From: Marinobacterium_D sp050908845
Lineage (GTDB): Bacteria > Pseudomonadota > Gammaproteobacteria > Pseudomonadales > Balneatricaceae
Assembly (NCBI RefSeq): GCF_050908845.1
Contig: NZ_CP194171.1
Location: forward strand, 868,001-932,000
Length of the DNA: 64,000 nucleotides
Reading direction: 5' to 3'
The notes under the pieces are model-generated. The model had not been told where the DNA came from and ran no database searches. It was given only the letters and a program-made list of their open reading frames with translations. A program made the translations under genes and the position numbers. Below, piece after piece: positions 42,473 to 51,210 of this stretch; position 1 is the stretch's first letter, and every line of letters starts with the position of its first letter.

Positions 42473-43095
42473 GTATTGCCGAGTTGCACCGCTCCAGCAC
42501 CGGCCGCAGGGTGTTCTGGTGGCTGCTCTTTCTGCTGCCGCTGCTGCCCCTGGGCTATATCGCAGAGGCGGCTTACAGCCTGGATCTGGGGGCGGACCCG
42601 GCGCAGACCATCGTCACCTTTTTCGGTATCTGGACGCTGAGGTTGCTGTTTCTGACGTTGGCGGTTACCCCCTTCCGGCGGTTGTTCGGCTGGAACTGGT
42701 TGCAGCGTTACCGGAGGATGTTTGGCCTGTACACGCTGTTCTACGCCTGCCTTCACCTGCTCTCATTCGCTACCTTTATCCTGGGTTGGCGTCCGGACCT
42801 TATCGCCCGGGAGCTATCGGAACGACCCTATATCATCGTCGGATTTGTCGCCTGGCTGGGGTTGGTGGCACTGGGTGTCACTTCGACAAGAGGCTGGGTA
42901 CGTCGACTGGGACGCCGCTGGCAGCAACTGCATTATCTGATTTATCCGATCTCGCTGCTGGCGCTGCTGCATTTTGCCTGGCTGATCCGGGCAGGGTACG
43001 GTGAGGTACTCGCCTACGCACTGGTGCTGTTTTTCCTGCTGGGCTACCGCGTCGCCTACCGGCTCAAGCGGCAGCGTAAGGTTCAGAACGCCTGA
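42463..43095 (+). CDS. msrQ: MsrPQ heme-binding membrane subunit
   Basis: Inner-membrane heme b protein of 210 residues (formerly YedZ) that passes quinol electrons to MsrP. It has about six hydrophobic helices with histidines in the YTLFYACLHLLSFATF and LHYLIYPISLLALLHFAW regions, the expected heme ligands. The start codon lies within the end of msrP, a translational coupling. A terminator overlaps its stop codon. Confidence 0.93.
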   Translation: MVLSIAELHRSSTGRRVFWWLLFLLPLLPLGYIAEAAYSLDLGADPAQTIVTFFGIWTLRLLFLTLAVTPFRRLFGWNWLQRYRRMFGLYTLFYACLHLLSFATFILGWRPDLIARELSERPYIIVGFVAWLGLVALGVTSTRGWVRRLGRRWQQLHYLIYPISLLALLHFAWLIRAGYGEVLAYALVLFFLLGYRVAYRLKRQRKVQNA

Positions 43096-43107
43096 GGCGT
43101 TTTTTTG
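43087..43107 (+). terminator. intrinsic terminator overlapping the msrQ stop codon
   Basis: AACGCC (43087-43092) pairs with GGCGTT (43096-43101). The loop is the TGA stop codon itself, then six further T residues. Confidence 0.85.
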
Positions 43108-43260
43108 GCGTAAACCCGACAACCCTTTCCTGACTCTGGAATGTTTGGTTTTGGCCACCTCTTTAGTATCAAAGGCTTAGGTCTGTGTGGCTGGGTGCCG
43201 CTCTGGCATCCGATATGCAGATTCTCCTTGTTGTCCGTGTAAAACGACAGGGGGAGCAGG

Positions 43261-43563
43261 ATGTCGAACACCGCTGCAAAGAGCGAGCGTCCAGTATTTA
43301 ACGCTGAGGGTGCACTGAACTTTATCAACGTGGTGGATAGGCATCTGCGCGTGGTTTCCCGGCTGCAACTGGCCACAGAACCGCATCACAGCATCCGCCT
43401 TGACCTCAGTCTTTTTTACGACAACCACCCTGCCGGTTCGCTGTCGTTCGATCTGAACGGCTTCAGCCCCGCGGAGAGTGTGGCCCTGGCCCGGGATATC
43501 AAGTCCAACCCTTACCTCCTGCGCGAGATAGATGAATATCTGTGCGGCGATCTGATCGAGTAA
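43261..43563 (+). CDS. hypothetical protein of 100 residues
   Basis: Cytoplasmic protein starting MSNTAAKSERPVFNAEGALNFINVVDR, with no membrane segment and no family that I recognise. The start follows GGGGGAGCAGG. It is followed 14 bases later by a DUF3144 gene; both may be in one transcript. Its alpha/beta pattern (RLDLSLFYDNHPAGSLSFDLNGF) is not a known catalytic motif. Confidence 0.65.
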   Translation: MSNTAAKSERPVFNAEGALNFINVVDRHLRVVSRLQLATEPHHSIRLDLSLFYDNHPAGSLSFDLNGFSPAESVALARDIKSNPYLLREIDEYLCGDLIE

Positions 43564-43577
43564 CCGAGGAGTACGAG

Positions 43578-43817
43578 ATGCTTGAAGCCGATTTTTTTGA
43601 AGTCTCCGACGAGTTCGTCAATCTCGCCAACGAGATGCTCGAAGAGTGGGCGCAGCCAATGCTGAGTGCCGCGATCATGCATGCCGCCGCGCGGTTCAAT
43701 GCGTTCAATTACCTGAGCCAAGAAGATGAGGATCCAGCCAAGGCGGTGGGATTCCTGACCGACCAGTACCGCCAGATGCTCGAAGAAGCGATCCGGGAAA
43801 TGAAGCGCGGGGGCTGA
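43578..43817 (+). CDS. DUF3144 family protein
   Basis: Acidic helical protein of 79 residues with the DUF3144 pattern DFFEVSDEFVNLANEMLE and ARFNAFNYLSQ. Function unknown. The start at 43578 follows CCGAGGAGTACGAG. It is 14 bases after the preceding hypothetical gene and ends just before palindromic element B. Confidence 0.8.
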   Translation: MLEADFFEVSDEFVNLANEMLEEWAQPMLSAAIMHAAARFNAFNYLSQEDEDPAKAVGFLTDQYRQMLEEAIREMKRGG

Positions 43818-43866
43818 CAGCCCCGCGTTTCATCTCGCAAAACCAGCTCCCCTGACCTATACGTTA

Positions 43867-44133
43867 AGGAGCCTGCAAGTAAGTCCCAATGAGATTCTGG
43901 CTTATAGCGCGGACCGTAATCGAGGCGCCGCTTTGAAGGCATGCTGGTTGCCTGTCGAGAAGCGGTAACAAAGAGTACGGTTCGCGCTATAAGCCCCCAA
44001 GGGCGAGTCCTGAAACGCACATCTGCTGTGTTGCAGTGCTTGAAAAGGGGTACACCATTTCCTGCACACTGCGCCTTGCAGCTGCACGTTTCAGGATTCG
44101 CAGAGATCACTTGGGACTTACTCGCAGGTTCCT
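43867..44133. repeat. palindromic element with branched structure (MITE-like), element B
   Basis: Outer inverted ends match at 22 of about 26 bases (AGGAGCCTGCAAGTAAGTCC on the left, AGGAACCTGCGAGTAAGTCC on the complementary right strand). Inside are two further hairpins side by side: GGCTTATAGCGCGGACCGTA (from 43899) with its complement near 43977-43997, and GCGAGTCCTGAAACG (from about 44003) with CGTTTCAGGATTCGC (to about 44102). So it can fold as a three-way junction. No reading frame of note and no transposase. Its right end borders the ribosome site of the next gene. Confidence 0.75.
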
Positions 44134-44148
44134 GAGGAGGTGAGTCCT

Positions 44149-44355
44149 ATGAGCCATATCCTGCAACGTTGGTGGAAGACCCTGCTGGGTGTTCTGTCAG
44201 GCTTTTTTGGTGTCCAGTCCGAGCAGCGTAGAGAGGAAGATTTCAAGGAGGGACGGGCAATCCATTTCGTGGTCATTGGTCTGGTGATGGCCGCATTTTT
44301 CGTGTTTTTCGTGATACTTCTCGTACGTTGGGCGCTCAGCCTCAGTGGCGCCTGA
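44149..44355 (+). CDS. DUF2970 family small membrane protein
   Basis: Protein of 68 residues with one transmembrane helix (VIGLVMAAFFVFFVILLVRWAL) and the DUF2970 opening SGFFGVQSEQRREEDFKEG. Function unknown. Its ribosome site GAGGAGG starts at the last bases of element B, so the element may have landed just upstream and supplied or preserved the leader. It precedes the cytochrome oxidase genes, a common position for this family. Confidence 0.8.
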   Translation: MSHILQRWWKTLLGVLSGFFGVQSEQRREEDFKEGRAIHFVVIGLVMAAFFVFFVILLVRWALSLSGA

Positions 44356-44567
44356 TCCCTGTTTGGCGACAAAGCCCGACGATCGCCTCCCGTCTCTGTC
44401 ATTTCCTTGCGTTTTTCTGGTGGCTGCTATACTCGGCTGTGAGGGTCGCACGCAAAGCCAGTAGCCAGATATCAAGCCGGATTTGCGTAGTCCTCTGATT
44501 CCAAAGGGAAAGTGGCCCGCTTTGCGGGTCGGGACGGATCCCGGGTACATCCTTATGGAGGCCTGGC

Positions 44568-45710
44568 ATGGGAATGATAAGAATAAGACCCTGGAGCTTC
44601 CCACTCGCCCTGATGCCGCTGACGGCACAGGCTGAGTGGACGGTGAATCTCAGCCCCGGTGTGACCGAGATAAGCCGCTCCATCTACGATCTGCACATGA
44701 CGATTTTCTGGATCTGCGTAGCGATCGGCTGCGTGGTATTCGGCGTGATGTTCTGGTCTATATTCCATCACCGCAAGTCGCGCGGCGCCAAAGCGCACCA
44801 CTTCCACGAGCACACAGTGGTGGAGGTTATCTGGACGATTATTCCCCTCGGTATCCTGGTCGCCATGGCGGTACCGGCCACGGCGACGCTGGTCAAGATG
44901 TATGACCCCAAGGATGCTGGCCTCGATGTTCAGATCACCGGTTATCAGTGGAAATGGCGTTACCAGTATCTGGATCAGGACCTGGATTTCTTCAGCAACC
45001 TGGCGACACCCCGCGAACAGATTTCCAACGAGCAGGGCAAGGGTGAAAACTACCTGCTCGAAGTAGATCGTCACCTGGTGCTTCCCACCGATACCAAGAT
45101 TCGCTTCCTGCTGACGGCCAATGACGTTATTCACAGCTGGTGGGTGCCAGCGCTGGCAGTGAAAAAGGATGCCATTCCCGGTTTTATCAACGAGGCCTGG
45201 GCGCAGATCGATGAGCCCGGGATCTATCGCGGTCAATGTGCTGAGCTCTGCGGCAAGGACCATGGTTTCATGCCGATCGTGGTCGAGGCGGTTACGCCGG
45301 ATGAGTTTGAACAGTGGCTGGCCGAAGCCAAGGCGGAAAAAGCCGCAGCGGCCGAGGCTGCCAATCGCACCTGGACACTGGATGAGCTGATGCAGAGCGG
45401 TGAACAGGTGTATCTCAGCAACTGTGCGGCCTGTCACCAGGCTAACGGTGAGGGCCTGCCGCCGGCCTTCCCTGCGCTGAAAAATAGTCCGATCGCCGTG
45501 GGTGATGTGGCGGCTCATATCGATATCGTGCTGAACGGCAAGGCCGGCACGGCGATGCAGGCGTTCCGCGATCAGCTAAGTGCTGCGGAACTTGCCGCGG
45601 TGATCACCTACGAGCGCAACGCCTGGGGCAACAGTACCGGTGAGGCGGTTTCGCCGACCCAGATAGCGGACCGAATTGGCGGCAGTGATACACAAGGGGA
45701 GGGCAACTGA
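44568..45710 (+). CDS. coxB: cytochrome c oxidase subunit II with cytochrome c domain
   Basis: Subunit II of the aa3-type (caa3-like) oxidase, 380 residues. It has a signal peptide, two helices, the cupredoxin-type CuA domain with CAELCGKDHGFM, and a C-terminal cytochrome c domain with CAACH, about residues 275-350. The CuA site takes electrons from cytochrome c. It starts the coxB-coxA-ctaG-coxC operon; the stop codon of coxB overlaps the start codon of coxA by one base. Confidence 0.95.
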   Translation: MGMIRIRPWSFPLALMPLTAQAEWTVNLSPGVTEISRSIYDLHMTIFWICVAIGCVVFGVMFWSIFHHRKSRGAKAHHFHEHTVVEVIWTIIPLGILVAMAVPATATLVKMYDPKDAGLDVQITGYQWKWRYQYLDQDLDFFSNLATPREQISNEQGKGENYLLEVDRHLVLPTDTKIRFLLTANDVIHSWWVPALAVKKDAIPGFINEAWAQIDEPGIYRGQCAELCGKDHGFMPIVVEAVTPDEFEQWLAEAKAEKAAAAEAANRTWTLDELMQSGEQVYLSNCAACHQANGEGLPPAFPALKNSPIAVGDVAAHIDIVLNGKAGTAMQAFRDQLSAAELAAVITYERNAWGNSTGEAVSPTQIADRIGGSDTQGEGN

Positions 45711-47299
45711 TGGCGACCTTGGATACAACCGCTGGCGAAATTCACGAGTCTCACCACGGCCCGGCCAAAGGGATAGGGCGCTGGCTGTTCACCACCAACC
45801 ATAAGGATATCGGTTCACTTTACCTCTGGTTCAGCCTGCTGATGTTCCTCACCGGTGGTGTAATGGCGCTGCTGATCCGTGCCGAACTGTTCCAGCCGGG
45901 GCTGCAGCTGGTCGAGCCCGGTTTCTTCAACCAGATGACCACCATGCACGGTTTGATCATGGTGTTTGGTGCGGTAATGCCGGCTTTTGTCGGGCTTGCC
46001 AACTGGATGATCCCGATGATGATCGGTGCGCCGGATATGGCGCTGCCGCGAATGAATAACTGGAGCTTCTGGATTCTGCCGTTCGCCTTCGCGATGCTGA
46101 TCTCGACGCTGTTCATGGATGGTGGTGCACCCAATTTCGGCTGGACCTTCTATGCGCCGCTGTCGACCAGCTATGCGCCACCGAGCGTGACCTACTTTAT
46201 CTTTGCCATACATATCATGGGTGCGAGCTCGATCATGGGGGCGATCAATATCATCGCCACCATTCTCAATATGCGCGCTCCCGGCATGACGATGATGAAG
46301 CTGCCGCTGTTTGTCTGGTCCTGGCTGATTACCGCGTTTCTGCTGATCGCGGTAATGCCGGTACTGGCCGGTGTGGTCACCATGATGCTGATGGATATCC
46401 ACTTTGGCACCAGTTTCTTCAATGCCGCCGGCGGTGGTGATCCGGTGCTGTTCCAGCACGTGTTCTGGTTCTTCGGTCACCCCGAGGTTTACATCATGAT
46501 CCTGCCGGCGTTCGGTATTATCAGCCAGATAATTCCCACCTTCTCGCGCAAGAAATTGTTCGGTTATGCGTCGATGGTGTATGCAACGGCGTCGATCGCG
46601 ATTCTTTCCTTCCTGGTCTGGGCGCATCACATGTTTACTGTGGGGCTGCCGCTGGTGGGTGAGCTGTTCTTCATGTTCGCTACCATGTTGATTGCGGTGC
46701 CCACCGGGGTGAAGGTGTTCAACTGGGTCACCACCATGTTCCGCGGCTCGCTGACCTTCGAGACGCCGATGCTGTTTGCCATCGCCTTTGTGGTGCTGTT
46801 TACCATCGGTGGATTTTCAGGGCTGATGCTGGCGATAGCGCCGGTGGATTTTCAGTATCACGACACCTACTTCGTGGTGGCTCACTTCCATTACGTGCTG
46901 GTGCCGGGAGCGATCTTCTCGATCATGGCGGCGGCCTATTTCTGGCTGCCGAAGTGGACCGGCCATCAGTTGAACGAGCGGATGGGCAAAATCCATTTCT
47001 GGCTCAGTTTCATCGGCGTCAATATCACCTTTTTTCCGATGCACTTTATCGGCTTGGCCGGGATGCCCAGGCGTATCCCGGATTACGCGCTGCAGTTTGC
47101 CGATTTCAATATGGTGGCGTCGATCGGGGCATTCATCTTCGGCTTTTCCCAGCTGATCTTCGTCTGGAACGTGATCCAGAACGTGCGCGGTGGCGAGAAA
47201 GCCTCGGCGCAGGTCTGGGAAGGTGCCGAGGGTCTGGAGTGGACGGTGGACTCGCCAGCGCCCTATCACACCTTCAGCACGCCGCCGAAAGTGGACTGA
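45710..47299 (+). CDS. coxA: cytochrome c oxidase subunit I
   Basis: Catalytic subunit with heme a and the heme a3-CuB centre, 529 residues, 12 helices. Visible are TMHGLIMVFGAVMPAF (heme a ligand), the CuB His in FWFFGHPEVYIMILPAFG and the HH pair in WAHHMFTVG, and the heme ligands in TYFVVAHFHYVL. The order and content match type A1 oxidases of pseudomonads. The start codon overlaps the coxB stop. Confidence 0.97.
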   Translation: MATLDTTAGEIHESHHGPAKGIGRWLFTTNHKDIGSLYLWFSLLMFLTGGVMALLIRAELFQPGLQLVEPGFFNQMTTMHGLIMVFGAVMPAFVGLANWMIPMMIGAPDMALPRMNNWSFWILPFAFAMLISTLFMDGGAPNFGWTFYAPLSTSYAPPSVTYFIFAIHIMGASSIMGAINIIATILNMRAPGMTMMKLPLFVWSWLITAFLLIAVMPVLAGVVTMMLMDIHFGTSFFNAAGGGDPVLFQHVFWFFGHPEVYIMILPAFGIISQIIPTFSRKKLFGYASMVYATASIAILSFLVWAHHMFTVGLPLVGELFFMFATMLIAVPTGVKVFNWVTTMFRGSLTFETPMLFAIAFVVLFTIGGFSGLMLAIAPVDFQYHDTYFVVAHFHYVLVPGAIFSIMAAAYFWLPKWTGHQLNERMGKIHFWLSFIGVNITFFPMHFIGLAGMPRRIPDYALQFADFNMVASIGAFIFGFSQLIFVWNVIQNVRGGEKASAQVWEGAEGLEWTVDSPAPYHTFSTPPKVD

Positions 47300-47303
47300 A
47301 GCC

Positions 47304-47876
47304 ATGAGCAGCAACAGCGCTAACCGTCGCCTGCTCACCCGCCTGCTGCTGGCGGCGACCCTGATGTTCGGCTTTGGCTTTGCACTGGTGCCTCTGTATG
47401 ACGTGTTCTGCCGGGTAACGGGGCTGAATGGCAAGATCACCAATACCGGGCCGGTGGAACAGACGGGTATCGATGCCCAGCGTCTGATCAAGGTACGCCT
47501 GATCGGGGTGAATAACGAGGGTATGCCCTGGCAGTTCGGCCCCCGGGATTCGCTGGTGGAGGTGAACCCGGGCGAGATGCGCCAGACCGCGTTTCAGGCA
47601 ACCAATCCGACGACTCACTCGATGGTTGCCCAGGCGATTCCATCGGTGGCGCCGGGTGAGGCCGCTCAGTACCTGCACAAGGTGAACTGCTTCTGTTTCA
47701 ACTCGCAGACTCTGGCAGCGGGGGAATCCGCCGAGATGCCGCTGCTGTTCGTGATCGATAAGGAGCTTCCCGAGCATATCCGCTCGATCACGCTTTCCTA
47801 CACGCTCTTCGATATCTCGCCGGATAAAACGGCGAAACGATCTGAAGCGACCCAGATGGGAGGTTCCCAAATATGA
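47304..47876 (+). CDS. ctaG: cytochrome c oxidase assembly protein CtaG/Cox11
   Basis: Copper chaperone for the CuB site, 190 residues. One N-terminal membrane anchor (TRLLLAATLMFGFGFALVPLYD), the conserved FCRVTGLNGK block and the copper-binding CFCFNSQTL motif are present. The start ATG 47304 lies four bases after the coxA stop. Its stop overlaps the coxC start (ATGA). The gene order A-G-C is that of the Pseudomonas operon. Confidence 0.95.
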   Translation: MSSNSANRRLLTRLLLAATLMFGFGFALVPLYDVFCRVTGLNGKITNTGPVEQTGIDAQRLIKVRLIGVNNEGMPWQFGPRDSLVEVNPGEMRQTAFQATNPTTHSMVAQAIPSVAPGEAAQYLHKVNCFCFNSQTLAAGESAEMPLLFVIDKELPEHIRSITLSYTLFDISPDKTAKRSEATQMGGSQI

Positions 47877-48760
47877 GTGCCCAGTCATCCTATTACGTGC
47901 CGGCTCAGAGCAGCTGGCCGATTATGGCTTCCTTCGCGATGTTTCTGCTGGCATTCGGGGCGGGAACAACGATCAACGGACTGAGTGGCAAAGCCGATGG
48001 CACCCTCGGTGTGGTGTTGCTGCTGCTGGGGGCGCTGTTGATGGGCGGCATCCTGGTGGGTTGGTTCAGTCATGTGATTCATGAAAGCCGGGCAGGGCTT
48101 TACAGCCCACAGATGGACAGATCTTTCCGCTGGGGGATGAGTTGGTTCATCTTCTCGGAAGTGATGTTCTTCGCCGCCTTTTTCGGTGCCCTCTTTTATG
48201 TCCGTACCCTGGCGGTACCCTGGCTGGGCGGAGAGGGTGACAAGGGTGTATCCCAGATGCTCTGGCCCGGTTTTACTGCCGAGTGGCCGCTGATGAACCC
48301 GCCGGATACGGAACAGTTCGCCGGCCCCCGGGCGATCGTCGATCCCTGGCATATACCGCTGTTGAATACCGTGCTGCTGGTTACCTCAAGCTTCACGGTG
48401 ACCCTGGCGCATCATGCACTGCTCAAGGATAAGCGGGCGGCGGTGGCGCTCTGGCTGGCTGCGACAATCTCGCTTGGGGTGGTGTTTATCGGCTTCCAGG
48501 CCTACGAGTATGTCCATGCCTATACCGAGCTGGGCTTGACGCTGAATGCCGGCGTGTATGGCGCAACCTTCTTCATCCTGACCGGCTTCCACGGTCTGCA
48601 TGTGACGCTCGGCACCCTGATGCTGATCATTATTCTGCTGCGGATTCTTAAAGGCCATTTCGATTCCAAGCATCACTTTGGCTTCGAAGCGGTGGCCTGG
48701 TACTGGCACTTTGTGGATGTGGTCTGGATCGGGTTGTTCCTGTTCGTGTACGTGTTCTGA
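47873..48760 (+). CDS. coxC: cytochrome c oxidase subunit III
   Basis: Seven-helix integral subunit of 295 residues, stabilising the oxidase. Family blocks are GMSWFIFSEVMFFAAFFGALFYVR, HALLKDKRAAVALWL, and YWHFVDVVWIGLFLFVYVF at the C-terminus. It ends the first transcript block of the locus. The next gene lies on the opposite strand, as in related genomes. Confidence 0.96.
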   Translation: MSAQSSYYVPAQSSWPIMASFAMFLLAFGAGTTINGLSGKADGTLGVVLLLLGALLMGGILVGWFSHVIHESRAGLYSPQMDRSFRWGMSWFIFSEVMFFAAFFGALFYVRTLAVPWLGGEGDKGVSQMLWPGFTAEWPLMNPPDTEQFAGPRAIVDPWHIPLLNTVLLVTSSFTVTLAHHALLKDKRAAVALWLAATISLGVVFIGFQAYEYVHAYTELGLTLNAGVYGATFFILTGFHGLHVTLGTLMLIIILLRILKGHFDSKHHFGFEAVAWYWHFVDVVWIGLFLFVYVF

Positions 48761-48768
48761 GCCTGCTG

Positions 48769-48972
48769 CTACCAGGGGACGTGCGAGTGCAGGTGCCCGC
48801 TGAGGAAACCGAACAGTACAAGGGCCAGCAGGGCGGCGCTCAGGATCACACGGATCATCAGGGTGTTAGCCATACGCTTTTCGCCAGCCCGGTCTTTCAT
48901 CATGAACCAGAGACTGGTGAATAGCGCGACGACGATCGAGGCGAAGATGAAAAGGGCGGCAACACGAAACAT
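48769..48972 (-). CDS. DUF2909 family twin-transmembrane protein
   Basis: Protein of 67 residues with two hydrophobic helices separated by a charged turn (MMKDRAGEKRMANTLM). Its shape and location, opposed to the cox genes and next to SURF1, match the DUF2909/twin transmembrane protein found in pseudomonad oxidase loci. The start at 48972 has AGGAATTCATC upstream. The start codon is only eleven bases from the annotated SURF1 start, so promoters must overlap or the SURF1 gene starts further in. Confidence 0.82.
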   Translation of the reverse strand: MFRVAALFIFASIVVALFTSLWFMMKDRAGEKRMANTLMIRVILSAALLALVLFGFLSGHLHSHVPW

Positions 48973-48983
48973 GATGAATTCCT

Positions 48984-49739
48984 GTGACGACACACGTGGC
49001 TGGTCCAGTCAGTAAACAAGAGAGGCAGGTATCAGGCAAGGTCGGTGTGAGGTACTGGCTTTATCCGCTTTGGCTGCTGGCGCTGGCTGGGCTCATCTCT
49101 CTGGGATTGTGGCAGCTGGATCGCGCTGAGCAGAAGCGGCTTTGGCAGACGGAACAGGCGGGTGAGGCACTGCAATTTAGCAGCGGCCCCGGGATTGAAG
49201 CGGCCATGGCAGGGCGGAATTGGCTAAAAGCAGAGCTCAAGGTGGCCTGGCCGGATGTTAATCCGTTGTACCTGGATAACCGAACGCAGCAGGGAAAAGC
49301 AGGTTACGAACTGCTGCTGCCGGTCCAGCTTGAGGATGGCTCTTTCATGGTGGCCAACCTGGGATGGTTGCCGCTGCCGGCGAGCCGGGAGGTACAACCA
49401 ATAGTGGGCAGGCCCGAGGCAAAGAAGCTGTCTGGTGTGCTGGGCTACCCGGTAGACACCTATACCCTTGGCGCCGAGCAGGGTGATAAACCCTGGCGGC
49501 TGCAGCAGCAGAGCCTTGCACTGATGGAAAGCCGATGGCGTCTTGATCTGCACCCCTGGGTGATCTGGCTGGAGCAGCCGCTCATCCCGGGGATCGAGGC
49601 CAGAGCCCCGGGGGCGGGGCAGATGCCGCCGGAAAGACATGTAGGTTATGCGGTTCAGTGGTTCGCGCTGGCGTTGGCGCTACTGATTCTGGGAGGAGTG
49701 CTGGAGTGGAAAACAAGAAAAAAACAGCATCACGGTTAA
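48984..49739 (+). CDS. SURF1 family oxidase assembly protein
   Basis: Membrane protein needed for correct heme a insertion into the oxidase. It has two helices, one near residues 25-42 (YWLYPLWLLALAGLISLGLWQ) and one at the C-terminus, with the family blocks SLGLWQLDRAEQK, VNPLYLDNRTQQG and PPERHVGYAVQWFALA. The GTG at 48984 gives 251 residues; another GTG at 49047 has AGGCAAGG upstream and gives 230 residues, closer to the expected start. It overlaps the next gene by 34 bases. Confidence 0.88.
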   Translation: MTTHVAGPVSKQERQVSGKVGVRYWLYPLWLLALAGLISLGLWQLDRAEQKRLWQTEQAGEALQFSSGPGIEAAMAGRNWLKAELKVAWPDVNPLYLDNRTQQGKAGYELLLPVQLEDGSFMVANLGWLPLPASREVQPIVGRPEAKKLSGVLGYPVDTYTLGAEQGDKPWRLQQQSLALMESRWRLDLHPWVIWLEQPLIPGIEARAPGAGQMPPERHVGYAVQWFALALALLILGGVLEWKTRKKQHHG

Positions 49740-50173
49740 CGCTTTGGGCGATCTGGGCAACGGCGCTGATTCCTCTGGGAGCGGCAACCCTTGCCTACAC
49801 CCAGCAATGGGCGGTGACCCAGGGGCGGGTCAATCAGGGCGAGTTGCAGAATCCCGTGCTGACACTGGAGCAGTGGGGCGGTAGCGATGATCTCTACATC
49901 GGGCACTGGACACTGCTGGTAAAGCCAGAGCAGCGTTGTCTGCAACCCTGTCGCGATCAGCTGGAGCAGTTGAAAGCGATCCATGATGCCCTGGGGCGTG
50001 ATTCGACCCGGCTCAGGGTACATGTGGCGGAGTCGGAACCTTTGACGCTCGCAAAAGGGGTCTGGTTGATCGATCCGAACGGCAACCTGGTTCTGAAATA
50101 CAGGACAGAGCTGATCGGCAAGCCGTTGCTTAAAGATCTTAAGCGTCTCTTGAAGGCGTCTCAGTTGGGCTGA
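49706..50173 (+). CDS. hypothetical cox-locus membrane protein (thioredoxin-like fold)
   Basis: Protein of 155 residues with one N-terminal membrane anchor (LTLWAIWATALIPLGAATLAY) and an exported domain that ends GVWLIDPNGNLVLKYRTEL, typical of the Sco/thioredoxin-like proteins seen between SURF1 and ctaA in pseudomonads. Two cysteines (CLQPCRDQLEQL) form a CxxxC, the motif of Sco copper chaperones. The GTG start at 49706 has GGAGGAG before it and lies inside the SURF1 gene. Annotated only as hypothetical in relatives; a Sco-like copper role is an inference. Confidence 0.75.
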   Translation: MENKKKTASRLTLWAIWATALIPLGAATLAYTQQWAVTQGRVNQGELQNPVLTLEQWGGSDDLYIGHWTLLVKPEQRCLQPCRDQLEQLKAIHDALGRDSTRLRVHVAESEPLTLAKGVWLIDPNGNLVLKYRTELIGKPLLKDLKRLLKASQLG

Positions 50174-50187
50174 GTCGGGAGGTGAGC

Positions 50188-51210
50188 GTGAACCTGAGCT
50201 GGCGGCTGATCAATATTTCGGTAGGACTGGCACTCATAGTGGTGTTGCTTGGTGGTTGGACGCGCCTCAATGATGCAGGGCTGGGTTGCCCGGACTGGCC
50301 GGCCTGTTATGGCCACTTCGTGCTGCCACCGGCCCACCAGATTGAAGAACGAATCCTGATTAACTTCCCCGGCCATGCCGTCGACCTCAGAAAAGGTTGG
50401 CTGGAAATGGTACATCGCTACGCAGCCTCCCTGCTGGGGCTGATGATCCTGGTGCAGGCGGTTTTGGCGTTGCGAAACCGCAGGCAGGACGGCTATCCCT
50501 GGTTGCTGTCATGCGGTTTGTTAATGTTGGTGAGCGTACAGGGGCTGTTTGGCATGTGGACCGTGACTCTGAAGCTGGTGCCCTGGGTTGTGACCCTGCA
50601 CCTGCTGGGTGGTCTGACTACGCTGGCGCTGCTCGTGAGGTTGCGGCAGCGCCTGAGAGCGCTACAAGAGCGGCCGCGGCAGTTTGGGCATCGCGCCGAT
50701 CCTGCGGTTGTGATCCTGCTGTCGGTACTGTTTTTTCAACTGGCTCTGGGGGGATGGACAAGCAGCAACTACGCCGGTTGGGCTTGCGATGACTGGTTTG
50801 TCTGTCATCAGGGGGGCGGTGTCGCCTATGACTTTGCCACAGGAATGAATCCGGTGGTTCCCCTGGGACCCAATTATGAGGGGGGACTGCTTCCGGCGGA
50901 GGCGCGCGCCGCGATACAGATCAGTCACCGGTTTGGCGCACTGTTATTTGTGCTGGCTCTCGTCGCGGCCACTCTGCGTCTTCGTTCACAGCTGGCGCTG
51001 AGACCCTGGTTGGTGCTCGTTTGGGGAGTCACCGCGGCCCAGGTGTTGCTCGGCATCTTCAACGTGATTTTCCAGTTACCCCTGGCGCTGGCGACGGCGC
51101 ATCATGCAGTTGCCGTTCTTCTGCTGCTGTCGGTGATGGTCGTTTATGACAGGGCGTGTGTTCAGCACAAGCGAATGGAGGTCATTCATGGCTACTTATC
51201 CCCTGGCTAG
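50188..51210 (+). CDS. ctaA: heme A synthase (COX15/CtaA)
   Basis: Oxidises the C8 methyl of heme O to give heme A. The roughly 340 residues show eight helices, GGWTRLNDAGLGCPDWPACYGH near the start, WLEMVHRYAASLLG and LALGGWTSSNYAGWACDDWFVC, the family heme-ligand regions. I prefer GTG 50188 over GTG 50182 because GGGAGG lies at the right distance. It overlaps the cyoE frame by 23 bases. It is part of the heme A supply attached to the cox locus. Confidence 0.93.
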   Translation: MNLSWRLINISVGLALIVVLLGGWTRLNDAGLGCPDWPACYGHFVLPPAHQIEERILINFPGHAVDLRKGWLEMVHRYAASLLGLMILVQAVLALRNRRQDGYPWLLSCGLLMLVSVQGLFGMWTVTLKLVPWVVTLHLLGGLTTLALLVRLRQRLRALQERPRQFGHRADPAVVILLSVLFFQLALGGWTSSNYAGWACDDWFVCHQGGGVAYDFATGMNPVVPLGPNYEGGLLPAEARAAIQISHRFGALLFVLALVAATLRLRSQLALRPWLVLVWGVTAAQVLLGIFNVIFQLPLALATAHHAVAVLLLLSVMVVYDRACVQHKRMEVIHGYLSPG

